A stretch of 5,117 nucleotides of DNA from DASQDN01 sp035630195 (GCA_035630195.1 DASQLD010000640.1:1-5117); one strand, 5' to 3'. Shown: positions 1-5,117, counted from the first letter of the stretch. Notes: a model not told the origin generated them from the sequence alone. Program-made: numbers and translations.

Positions 1-554
1 CCTCGAACATGGTACACCTGTCCAATGGCTCCTTCGCGGATGAGTTGGATTGCCTTCATCTTCTTCGGCATGGAACGGCTCTGCGATCCAACTTGCACCA
101 TGCGGTTGTACTTACGCGCAGCTTTCACTAATTGCCGGCTCTCATAAAGGTTGTGACTCGCGGGCTTCTCGACGTAAACATCCTTACCCGCCTGACAAGC
201 CCATATCGCCGCGAGAGCGTGCCAGTGGTTCGGCGTCGTGATGGAAACTGCATCGATCTCTTTCGAATCGAACATTGCGCGCATGTCAGAGAATTCTTTC
301 GAATCGTAGCCCTTTGTCTTCTTGACGAGAGCAATGGCGCGCTCGCGCGCAGCTTGATTCACATCGCAAAGTCCCGCGATCCGGCTGTCCGTATCTAACG
401 TCGAGTAAAACTTGATGTGATCGTTCCCGCGGCCACCCAGACCGATGATGCCGAGATTAATTCGGTCGTTCGCGCCGAGAATCGGGTGTTGTGCCGTGGC
501 GATTGCCGCCGCGGCTCCCTTCAGAAACTGTCGCCTACCAGGACCTTGCGTCAT
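1..554 (-). CDS. Gfo/Idh/MocA-family oxidoreductase with Tat signal, N-terminal part (3' end outside window)
   Basis: The reading frame starts on the minus strand at 554 and is open to the window edge, giving 184 residues of a family usually 350-450 long. Residues 7-12 (RRQFLK) are a twin-arginine motif followed by an Ala-rich hydrophobic stretch to about residue 28, so export by the Tat system is likely. A Rossmann NAD(P)-binding fold follows: INLGIIGLGGRG at 32-43, an acidic D64 after the second strand, TPNHWH at 107-112 and the family hallmark EKP at 129-131. Members oxidise or reduce sugars and other polyols with NAD(P); the catalytic Lys/His region of the C-terminal domain lies outside the window, so the substrate cannot be told. 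A GGGGAGA site (plus-strand 565-571) precedes both the ATG at 554 and an in-frame TTG at 560; its GGAG core lies 11 and 5 nt from them. I prefer the ATG. The gene is divergent from the GNAT gene. Confidence 0.93.
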   Translation of the reverse strand, partial: MTQGPGRRQFLKGAAAAIATAQHPILGANDRINLGIIGLGGRGNDHIKFYSTLDTDSRIAGLCDVNQAARERAIALVKKTKGYDSKEFSDMRAMFDSKEIDAVSITTPNHWHALAAIWACQAGKDVYVEKPASHNLYESRQLVKAARKYNRMVQVGSQSRSMPKKMKAIQLIREGAIGQVYHVR

Positions 555-579
555 TACCAATGATTCTCCCCTCGAAGAG

Positions 580-585
580 AGTATA
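580..585 (-). promoter_or_regulatory. possible -10 box for the Gfo/Idh/MocA gene
   Basis: On the minus strand TATACT lies about 25 bases upstream of the ATG at 554, a distance that suits a short leader carrying the GGGGAGA ribosome site. No good -35 hexamer stands at 16-18 bases, so this is a weak candidate in the short divergent gap between the oxidoreductase and the acetyltransferase. Confidence 0.22.
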
Positions 586-613
586 CGATTCCACAGGAAC
601 TCATAATAGTTTC

Positions 614-1090
614 GTGGTTACGACTCGCAACGCGATTGTTGAAGATGTTCCGGCCATTCTCGAAATGCTGAGCGATTCAGCCTCCGATCAGGGTTTTGAG
701 GGTGAAGTCGGTGTCACAGCGGGCGATTTGATCCGCGACGGCTTTGGCGACAATCCAAGGTTCTTCTGTGCGATCGCCGAGTCGGACGGCCAGATCGCTG
801 GCATGGCCCTCTATTTCTTCATTTATTCGACCTGGGGCAGCAACACGGTCTTGTACCTTGAAGACCTCTACGTCCGTCAACGCGCTCGCAAACAGGGGGT
901 AGCACGTTCGCTTGTGACCTACTTGGCTCAGCTGGCGACCGATAAAGGCTGCCGGCGTATTCAATGGCTAGTACATTCGGAAAATCTCCCCGCCATCCGC
1001 TTTTATGAGGCGATCGGCGCCCGTAGTCTTACTGACTGGTCACTCATGCAGCTCAAGGACGAAGCAATCGAACGGATCGTGATATCGTGA
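614..1090 (+). CDS. GNAT-family N-acetyltransferase, SSAT (diamine acetyltransferase)-like
   Basis: Predicted cytoplasmic acetyl-CoA-dependent N-acetyltransferase of 158 residues; human SSAT has 171. The typical GNAT N-terminal strand is VTTRNAIVEDVPAIL. The central block YSTWGSNTVLYLEDLYV (71-87) closely resembles the YSTW..-YLED-YV region of spermidine/spermine and thialysine acetyltransferases. The acetyl-CoA pyrophosphate loop follows as RKQGVA (92-97). The C-terminal SENLPAIRFYEAIGA (122-136) carries Tyr131, in the place of the general-acid Tyr of SSAT. The substrate is probably an amine (polyamine or lysine analogue), but this is family inference. I chose the GTG at 614 because the family begins right at this strand. 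An in-frame ATG at 560 and a longer opening to 491 would add residues with no family counterpart and overlap the divergent gene. An AGGA at 595-598 is a rather distant ribosome site. The stop overlaps the possible GTG start of the next gene. Confidence 0.88.
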   Translation: MVTTRNAIVEDVPAILEMLSDSASDQGFEGEVGVTAGDLIRDGFGDNPRFFCAIAESDGQIAGMALYFFIYSTWGSNTVLYLEDLYVRQRARKQGVARSLVTYLAQLATDKGCRRIQWLVHSENLPAIRFYEAIGARSLTDWSLMQLKDEAIERIVIS

Positions 1091-1101
1091 CGGTCGGCCT
1101 T

Positions 1102-2079
1102 ATGAATATTCGATCCATACTCGTTCCGGCATTGTTGATCGCAGGCTCTTGCAGTGCCGCCGATCCGGCGTTCCCCGAAGCGCACATCTCTAACGGAGCC
1201 ATAACTGCCAAACTGCTACTTCCGGATGCCGAGAAGGGCTATTATCGCGGAACCCGTTTCGACTGGTCGGGACAGATCGAAAGTCTCAAGACCAAAGAAC
1301 ACGAGTACTTCGGGAAATGGTTTGACAAGTACGATCCGAAGTTGCACGACGCCATCATGGGTCCGGTGGAAGAATTCGCCGAGTCGATCGGCTACGACGA
1401 AGCTCAGGTAGGCGGAACATTCGTTCGTATCGGCGTAGGAGCCCTAAAGAAGCCCGAAGAACCGCGTTTCGAAAGATTCAAAACCTACGATATCGCCGAT
1501 CACGGAAAGTGGTCTGTAAAGAAAGGTAAGGATTCGATCGAATTTACCCAAGATCTCGGCGGACACAACGGGTACTCTTACAAGTACACAAAACGCATCT
1601 CGCTGGCCAAGGGTAAGCCTGAGATGGTGATTCATCACACCTTGAAAAACACCGGGAAGAAAGCGATTACAACGACCCAATACAACCACAACTTTTTCGT
1701 TCTCGATGGAGAACCCACAGGGCCGGACGCCAGCGTCACGTTTTCTTTCGAGCCGCGTCCGACGCGTCCGATGCCGGACGGAGTCGCCGAACTGCGCGGA
1801 ACGCAAATCGCGTATCTCAAGGAGTTACCGAAGGGACAAAGCGTATACAACGAATTCGAGGGATTTGGCAAGACTGCGTCCGACTACGACATCAAAGTAG
1901 AAAACAAAAAGTCCGGCGCAGGAGTTCGCATTCAAGGCGATCAGCCCATCACGAAAATGGTGTACTGGTCGATTCGCAGCACATTGTGCCCCGAAGCTTA
2001 TATTGCTTTGAATGTCGCGCCTGGCGCCGAATCCAAATGGACCTATCACTACACCTTCTACGACACTCGAAAGCAGTAG
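1102..2079 (+). CDS. secreted galactose mutarotase-like (aldose epimerase superfamily) protein
   Basis: A 325-residue protein with a short basic N-terminus and hydrophobic core, then SCSAADP at about 16-22, read as a signal peptide cleaved near residue 19 or 20; the Cys is poorly placed for a lipobox. Mature landmarks are GYYRGTRFDWSG (46-57), HDAIMGPVEEF (82-92), HHTLKNTG (178-185), YNHNFFVLDG (194-203), CPEAYIALNVAPG (296-308) and a final aromatic strand YHYTFYD. NHNFFVL resembles the NH-x-F/Y-F-N-L block that holds the catalytic His of GalM (here His196), and Glu298 sits where GalM has its catalytic Glu, ahead of the PG turn and last strand. I infer a sugar-binding or sugar-epimerising protein outside the cytoplasm; the exact substrate is unknown. 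The ATG at 1102 gives a normal signal peptide. A GTG at 1087 would add five residues and overlap the upstream stop by four bases. The gene ends one base from the convergent reductase. Confidence 0.72.
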   Translation: MNIRSILVPALLIAGSCSAADPAFPEAHISNGAITAKLLLPDAEKGYYRGTRFDWSGQIESLKTKEHEYFGKWFDKYDPKLHDAIMGPVEEFAESIGYDEAQVGGTFVRIGVGALKKPEEPRFERFKTYDIADHGKWSVKKGKDSIEFTQDLGGHNGYSYKYTKRISLAKGKPEMVIHHTLKNTGKKAITTTQYNHNFFVLDGEPTGPDASVTFSFEPRPTRPMPDGVAELRGTQIAYLKELPKGQSVYNEFEGFGKTASDYDIKVENKKSGAGVRIQGDQPITKMVYWSIRSTLCPEAYIALNVAPGAESKWTYHYTFYDTRKQ

Positions 2080-2080
2080 A

Positions 2081-3061
2081 TCAGGCGAAGCCAACGATCT
2101 TATGTGGGATATACGGCTCTTCAAGGAAGTTGATCTCGTCTTCTGTCAGTTTTAGCGAGATCGCTGCGACGGCGTCATCGAGGTGATGGGGCTTGGATGC
2201 GCCGACAATTGGCGCAGTCACAAAGGGCTTCTGTGCTACCCATGCCAGCGCGATTTGGGCTCGGGGGACGCCGCGCTTCTGCGCGATTTCCGTCACTCGG
2301 TCGAAGACATTTCGATCAGCGTCAGCCGTTGCGTTATAAAGCTTCTTGCCGACTTCATCGGTTTCGAGACGATGGCTGCCTTCTTCCCAGTCTCGGGTCA
2401 GGCGCCCGCGGGCCAGCGGACTCCACGGAATCACACCAATTTCTTCGGCCTCACAGAGCGGCATCATTTCACGCTCTTCCTCGCGATTCAGAAGGTTGTA
2501 ATGGTTCTGCATCGTGACGAAGCGCGTCCAACCATGGAGATCGGCGATATACAGAGCCTTACAGAACTGCCAGGCGTACATCGAAGACGCTCCAATATAA
2601 CGAGCCTTACCCATCTTCACGACGTCGTGTAACGCTTCGAGAGTCTCTTCGATCGGCGTTTGATAATCCCAACGATGGATCTGATAAAGATCCACATAGT
2701 CCATCCCGAGCCGGCTCAGACTGGCGTCTATCGAACTCATGATCGCCTTGCGGGAAAGGCCGCGTCCATTCGGGCCCGAGCGCCATGGATGGAAAACTTT
2801 CGTCGCAACGACAATTTCGTCGCGCCTTGCGAAATCCTTCAGCGCTCGGCCCGTGATTTCCTCGCTTGTACCGTCAGAGTAGCTGTTGGCTGTGTCGAAG
2901 AAGTTAATGCCAAGCTCCACTGCCCTGCGAATGAAGGGGCGGCTTTCTTCCTCCCCGATTGTCCACGCATGCGAGCCGCGTTCGGGAACTCCATAGGTCA
3001 TGCATCCAAGACAGAGTCGGGAAACTTCCGTGCCGGTCCGACCAAGCTTCGTATATTCCAT
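2081..3061 (-). CDS. yajO: aldo/keto reductase, YajO-like
   Basis: Cytoplasmic NADPH-dependent aldo/keto reductase of 326 residues; E. coli YajO has 324. Similarity to YajO as I remember it is strong end to end: LGRTGTEVSRLCLGCMTYG at 6-24, HAWTIGEE at 31-38, FFDTANSYSDGTSEE at 54-68, IHRWDYQTPIEETLEAL at 128-144, YIGASSM at 155-161, IPWSPLARGRLTR at 211-223 and a VGFA C-terminus where YajO ends VGFK. The catalytic tetrad is complete: Asp56, Tyr61, Lys88, His129. YajO has been linked to making 1-deoxyxylulose 5-phosphate from a pentose phosphate, an alternative entry to isoprenoid and thiamine precursors; many homologues act on general aldehydes, so the substrate is open. The ATG at 3061 is chosen because GGGAG lies seven bases upstream and YajO starts here; an in-frame start at 3115 adds 18 residues without a counterpart. 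The gene is divergent from the hydrolase gene. Confidence 0.95.
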   Translation of the reverse strand: MEYTKLGRTGTEVSRLCLGCMTYGVPERGSHAWTIGEEESRPFIRRAVELGINFFDTANSYSDGTSEEITGRALKDFARRDEIVVATKVFHPWRSGPNGRGLSRKAIMSSIDASLSRLGMDYVDLYQIHRWDYQTPIEETLEALHDVVKMGKARYIGASSMYAWQFCKALYIADLHGWTRFVTMQNHYNLLNREEEREMMPLCEAEEIGVIPWSPLARGRLTRDWEEGSHRLETDEVGKKLYNATADADRNVFDRVTEIAQKRGVPRAQIALAWVAQKPFVTAPIVGASKPHHLDDAVAAISLKLTEDEINFLEEPYIPHKIVGFA

Positions 3062-3068
3062 GTTGAAA

Positions 3069-3073
3069 CTCCC
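3069..3073 (-). promoter_or_regulatory. ribosome binding site of the yajO-like gene
   Basis: GGGAG on the minus strand stands seven bases before the ATG at 3061, ideal spacing, and decides this start over the longer reading frame from 3115. Confidence 0.75.
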
Positions 3074-3118
3074 AGCATACGACGGAGTCAGTTGTGCTAC
3101 GTTTTGAGACGACACACC

Positions 3119-3123
3119 GGAGG
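3119..3123 (+). promoter_or_regulatory. ribosome binding site of the poly-gamma-glutamate hydrolase gene
   Basis: GGAGG lies four bases before an in-frame GTG at 3128 and thirteen before the ATG at 3137. Neither spacing is ideal, so the start may be either codon, with a three-residue difference. The 75-bp divergent region 3062-3136 must also hold both promoters; I see no convincing -35/-10 pair in it. Confidence 0.5.
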
Positions 3124-3136
3124 CCGAGTGAACTCA

Positions 3137-3745
3137 ATGGCCGACAAATACCCCAACTTCGAAGCTCTGGCACGCGATGAACGTGCTGGAATCGATTTCA
3201 GCATCCAGGCTCGCAGCGCATTGCCGGCGTTTGCGATTGTCGCTCCCCATGGAGGAGGAATCGAACCGGGAACATCTGAGATAGCGGACGCAATCGCCGC
3301 CGAAGACTTATCGTTCTATATGTTTGAAGGTCTGAAGCCCGCCGGAAATGCTGATCTGCATATTACGAGCACACGCTTTGACGAACCTCTGTGTCTCACC
3401 TTGATTCGTCGGTCAGAGATTGTGCTGACGATCCATGGAGAGGAGTCCGACACGGGAGACGAAATCGTCTTTATCGGCGGGCTGGATGACAGGCTGCGTC
3501 GTCGCGTTGGAACGGCGCTTAGAGCGAGAGACTTTATTACTCGAAAGCACCCTGACCCCAAGTTGCAAGGGCTTGAGCCGGAAAATCTCTGCAACCGCGG
3601 TCGCTCCGGCAAAGGTGTTCAGTTGGAGTTGTCTCTCGGAGCCCGTAAAAGAATGTTCCGCTCGCTAACGCGGAAAGGCCGGCGCTTCAGGACCGCCAGA
3701 TTTAACGCCTTTGTTGAGGCAATTCGCGAAGTTGCGGGCAACTAG
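3137..3745 (+). CDS. poly-gamma-glutamate hydrolase family protein (PghP-like)
   Basis: A 202-residue protein of the phage PghP-type family, which cuts gamma-glutamyl bonds of poly-gamma-glutamate using zinc in a carboxypeptidase-like fold. Family blocks appear in order: DKYPNFEALARDE (3-15), the metal-site block PHGGGIEPGTSE (37-48) with His38 and Glu43, FEGLKPAGNADLHITSTRFD (63-82), LTIHGEE (97-103) with His100, FIGGLDDRL (112-120), and NRGRSGKGVQLELS (153-166) with Glu164, the probable catalytic acid/base by analogy with M14 peptidases. A basic tail and a short helix end the protein. There is no signal peptide, so the protein is cytoplasmic or released by lysis. The frame is open upstream to 2660, but that part is antisense to the reductase and is not coding. 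The start is the ATG at 3137, or the GTG at 3128 nearer GGAGG. In Bacillus phages the enzyme breaks the host capsule; its chromosomal role here is unknown. Confidence 0.92.
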   Translation: MADKYPNFEALARDERAGIDFSIQARSALPAFAIVAPHGGGIEPGTSEIADAIAAEDLSFYMFEGLKPAGNADLHITSTRFDEPLCLTLIRRSEIVLTIHGEESDTGDEIVFIGGLDDRLRRRVGTALRARDFITRKHPDPKLQGLEPENLCNRGRSGKGVQLELSLGARKRMFRSLTRKGRRFRTARFNAFVEAIREVAGN

Positions 3746-4165
3746 TCTCGCCGCAAATCCGAGAGGAATGACCGCTGGATCGGGAACATCCTCAAACTGC
3801 ACTTCCCCTTGTTCCGACACGGCGTAGCTCCGATTGGGCCATCTAGTCGTGGACAGCGTGGCCCCCAGGAGCGAGGACCAGGACGGTATATGCGGAACGA
3901 TCATCGAGTGCATGTCGTTCAACAAGAGCCATCCGGTTTATCAGAGGGATCAAAAGAAGAACGCATAGCAGGAATGTCAGGTGAAAGTGTGATGTCCCTG
4001 GCAGGTACGAACAGGTAAACGGAATCTTCTAAATGCCATGAAGACATAGCCCGCAAAGATCGCCTCGAACAGTCCAAGTAGCGTGAGGTGGGCGATGGCC
4101 TGCTTCAAGGGCCAAAGCGAAGAAAACGACGCTCCGAGCACAAAAAGGTGGCGGAGCGATCGCAA
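3746..4165 (-). pseudogene. decayed membrane-protein gene with two cancelling frameshifts
   Basis: Three minus-strand pieces join into one protein-like reading. Piece one starts at about 4165 (TTG) and is strongly hydrophobic, with LTLLGLFEAIFAGYVFMAFR in its second half; its frame stops at 3979-3977. Near 4013-4020 the sense moves to another frame, which gives HLTFLLCVLLLIPLINRM, then ALVERHALDDRSAY, and stops at TAG 3845-3843. At about 3862-3866, a run of five G on this strand, the sense returns to the first frame with VSEQGEVQFEDVPDPAVIPL. One lost base and one gained base explain this exactly. The result would be roughly 140 residues with at least two membrane segments and a polar C-terminus. 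The pattern recalls acidobacterial membrane proteins of unknown function, from memory only. The C-terminal end runs into the 3' end of the hydrolase gene, so the true stop is uncertain. Sequencing error in the G run is the main alternative. Confidence 0.5.
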
Positions 4166-4186
4166 GGACGAACATAGCTCGCCTGC

Positions 4187-4432
4187 GTGCTGTCAAGCAT
4201 TGCAGACCTCTTGATAGACCAGCGAAATCGATGCCCTGTGTGCCTAAGATTGCTCTCCAACCCGATCCGAGTGGGCTGGTCCTCGCAAACTTTTATAGGG
4301 TGGTACGGCACCGAACTGATTTGTCGCAAAGGACATGACTTACTCCAAGTTCCCGAGATGCCATCCAGCTATTACAGTACGCAGCGCTGGCAATACCTCG
4401 ATCGGTCGCGGAACAGTTTGTTTGTCCGGTGA
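4187..4432 (+). pseudogene. zinc-ribbon hypothetical protein, C-terminal remnant lacking its N-terminal part
   Basis: The 81-residue frame begins at a GTG and is closed upstream by TAG at 4175-4177. It reads like the C-terminal part of a longer protein. DQRNRCPVCLRLL (11-23) holds CPVC (Cys16, Cys19), then come WYGTELICRKGHDLL (39-53) with Cys46 and His50, VPEMP (55-59) and TQRWQYLD. CxxC plus CxxxH is a plausible zinc-binding knuckle. I recall the same order of motifs (CPVC, GTEL.C..GH..VPE, a late aromatic W.YLD) at the end of acidobacterial hypothetical proteins whose upstream half is membrane-embedded; this is memory, not a search. No such half can be read upstream on this strand, where the other strand carries a membrane-protein remnant instead. 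No Shine-Dalgarno site suits the GTG. It could still be expressed as a small protein, but truncation is the simpler reading. Confidence 0.55.
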
Positions 4433-4438
4433 CCGGAC
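4424..4438. repeat. 15-bp palindrome over the zinc-ribbon stop codon
   Basis: GTCCGGTGACCGGAC has two perfect 7-base arms around one central base. A second partner, CCGGTC at 4449-4454, can pair with GACCGG at 4431-4436, so an alternative hairpin is possible. No T-run follows on either strand, so a classical intrinsic terminator is not supported. It could be an operator-like site, an RNA hairpin at a gene end, or chance. Confidence 0.5.
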
Positions 4439-4457
4439 CCGAACCGTGCCGGTCGAA

Positions 4458-4687
4458 CTATTTCACGACAACCCGGCCATTCCGGTCCTTAACGTGATAT
4501 CGTGTGTTATCGAGGATGAATCCATACCCGCATAGAGAGGCTGGTGTCTTCTCTGCAGATTAGCTCCCATACCCCCAAAAGAGTCCCGGGTGAGCAGGGA
4601 TTCGGTGGACCACTTGAAGGCGAGAGACGACGCTACATAGTATTGATAGGCAACGAAGTTAAGGCTCCCACCTTCGTCCGATCTCAC
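4458..4687 (-). other. unexplained stretch with possible frameshifted coding remnant
   Basis: This 284-bp gap (4433-4716) has no intact gene. On the minus strand a frame from GTG 4687 gives an aromatic, beta-barrel-like run (NFVAYQYYVASSLAFKWST), then DSFGGMGANLQ, and stops at 4463. Near 4525 a different frame takes over the better-looking sense, GYGFILDNTRYHVKDRNGR, and stops at TAG 4460-4458. The two may be one gene split by a frameshift, in keeping with the decay next door. I do not recognise either piece, and the opposite strand is also open over 4544-4732, so this is weak. Confidence 0.2.
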
Positions 4688-4704
4688 GTTAGCGACTACA
4701 GTTT

Positions 4705-4710
4705 AGAGGA
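4705..4710 (+). promoter_or_regulatory. ribosome binding site deciding a TTG start
   Basis: AGAGGA lies six bases before TTG at 4717. No ATG or GTG stands near in this frame, and an in-frame TAG lies just upstream (about 4690), so this site fixes the start of the radical SAM-type gene. Confidence 0.7.
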
Positions 4711-4716
4711 CCAATA

Positions 4717-5117
4717 TTGCGAGTTCATTTAGTTAATCCCAGCGACACTGCTTTTGGAACGGCGGTAATCACACCTCGCTGGCTTTTTGTGTTGGCCGCG
4801 GCCACTCCGGAACAATTCGGCGATCCGATCTTGTGCGATGAAACTGTGGAATCTCTGGATATCGCGACGATCCAGCCCGGCGATGTCGTAGGTATTGGAA
4901 TTCATACGGGAAACGCGCTGCGTGGCTACGCCGTGGGTCGGCTGGCGAGGGAGCGTGGGGCCTTCGTGGTCTTCGGAGGCATACATTCCACTCTGTATCC
5001 GGAGGAAGCGTTTGAACGCGGGGGCGCCCATTGCGTAGTGCGGGGCGACGGCGACTTAGCGTGGGGTCAGGCTCTTCGAGATCATATCCGGGGCGCCTCG
5101 GAGCGTATTTACGAAGG
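4717..5117 (+). CDS. B12-binding-domain radical SAM protein, N-terminal part (3' end outside window)
   Basis: The frame opens with TTG, giving (M)RVHLVNPSDTAFGTAV, and stays open for 133 codons to the window edge. The visible part is the N-terminal cobalamin-binding-type Rossmann domain of this class: the first strand RVHLVNPSD, the ITPRW segment, a strand with VVGIGIHTGNALRGY (about 60-74), the helix VGRLARERGAFVVFGG (76-91), then GIHSTLYPEEAFERG (91-105) and VVRGDGDLAWGQAL (109-122). The GG.H.T..PEEA and V.GDGD/GE blocks are typical of radical SAM enzymes with this domain. The 4Fe-4S CxxxCxxC motif should follow outside the window. Members carry out methylations or other radical chemistry on lipids, cofactors or peptides; the substrate cannot be judged from this part. 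The sequence looks intact, unlike the decayed zone just upstream, and it has its own AGAGGA ribosome site. It may start a new transcription unit; I see no clear promoter. Confidence 0.85.
   Translation, partial: MRVHLVNPSDTAFGTAVITPRWLFVLAAATPEQFGDPILCDETVESLDIATIQPGDVVGIGIHTGNALRGYAVGRLARERGAFVVFGGIHSTLYPEEAFERGGAHCVVRGDGDLAWGQALRDHIRGASERIYE

Noticed and set aside
491..613. Longer N-terminus for the acetyltransferase (starts at 491 or 560)
   Set aside because: It overlaps the start of the divergent oxidoreductase and adds residues with no counterpart in GNAT proteins; the domain begins at the GTG at 614.
1078..1089. CGTGATATCGTG also found at 4493-4504
   Set aside because: The core is self-complementary and short, one copy lies inside coding sequence and there is no third copy; chance is the simplest explanation.
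1444..1806. Minus-strand open frame of 120 codons
   Set aside because: It is a shadow of the secreted mutarotase-like gene, basic and Arg-rich as expected from antisense of a coding region.
2079..2081. Terminator between the convergent secreted-protein and reductase genes
   Set aside because: The stops are separated by one base and I see no hairpin with a T-run on either strand nearby.
2183..2632. Open plus-strand frame of 149 codons
   Set aside because: It lies wholly antisense to the well-supported aldo/keto reductase and its translation shows no recognisable fold.
3062..3115. Eighteen-residue N-terminal extension of the aldo/keto reductase
   Set aside because: A well-spaced GGGAG precedes the ATG at 3061, and the remembered YajO sequence begins at the same residue.
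2660..3136. Upstream extension of the hydrolase reading frame (159 codons)
   Set aside because: It is antisense to the N-terminal third of the yajO-like gene, has no family similarity, and the hydrolase family begins at about 3137.
4105..4329. Minus-strand open frame of 74 codons
   Set aside because: It covers the antisense of the zinc-ribbon tail, whose Cys/His spacing makes the plus strand the coding one.
4544..4732. Plus-strand open frame of 62 codons ahead of the radical SAM gene
   Set aside because: It has no recognisable motif, no ribosome site, and overlaps the better supported start region of the next gene.

Overview
The window is a chromosomal segment of about 54% GC (judged by eye), probably from an Acidobacteriota-type bacterium. 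Three things suggest this: a Tat-exported Gfo/Idh/MocA dehydrogenase, a secreted mutarotase-like protein of a kind I associate with Solibacter-like genomes, and a CPVC...GTEL.C..GH zinc-ribbon tail that I associate with acidobacterial hypothetical proteins. The taxon is an inference from memory of these families, not a search result.

Left part (1-3061). A Gfo/Idh/MocA oxidoreductase runs leftward off the window edge. It is divergent from a rightward pair: an SSAT-like GNAT acetyltransferase, then a secreted galactose-mutarotase-fold protein whose possible GTG start overlaps the GNAT stop. The pair converges, with one spare base, on a leftward aldo/keto reductase very like E. coli YajO.

Middle (3062-3745). 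A 75-bp intergenic region separates the yajO-like gene from a rightward poly-gamma-glutamate hydrolase family gene, best known from Bacillus phages.

Decayed zone (3746-4716). Nearly 1 kb lacks an intact gene but is not featureless. The minus strand holds a membrane-protein gene readable only through two frameshifts that cancel each other. The plus strand holds an 81-residue zinc-ribbon tail with no N-terminal part. A minus-strand stretch of uncertain meaning follows. The two better remnants are head to head and meet at about 4165-4187, which suggests a deletion between divergent genes or a recombination scar. A 15-bp palindrome sits on the stop codon of the zinc-ribbon remnant.

Right edge (4717-5117). 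This is the N-terminal part of a cobalamin-binding-type radical SAM protein that starts with TTG behind a good Shine-Dalgarno site and runs off the window.

The dehydrogenase and the mutarotase-like protein could both act on sugars outside the cytoplasm, but no clear pathway links all the genes. I see no rRNA, tRNA, CRISPR array, insertion sequence or convincing new multi-gene system. The most unusual part is the remnant zone.
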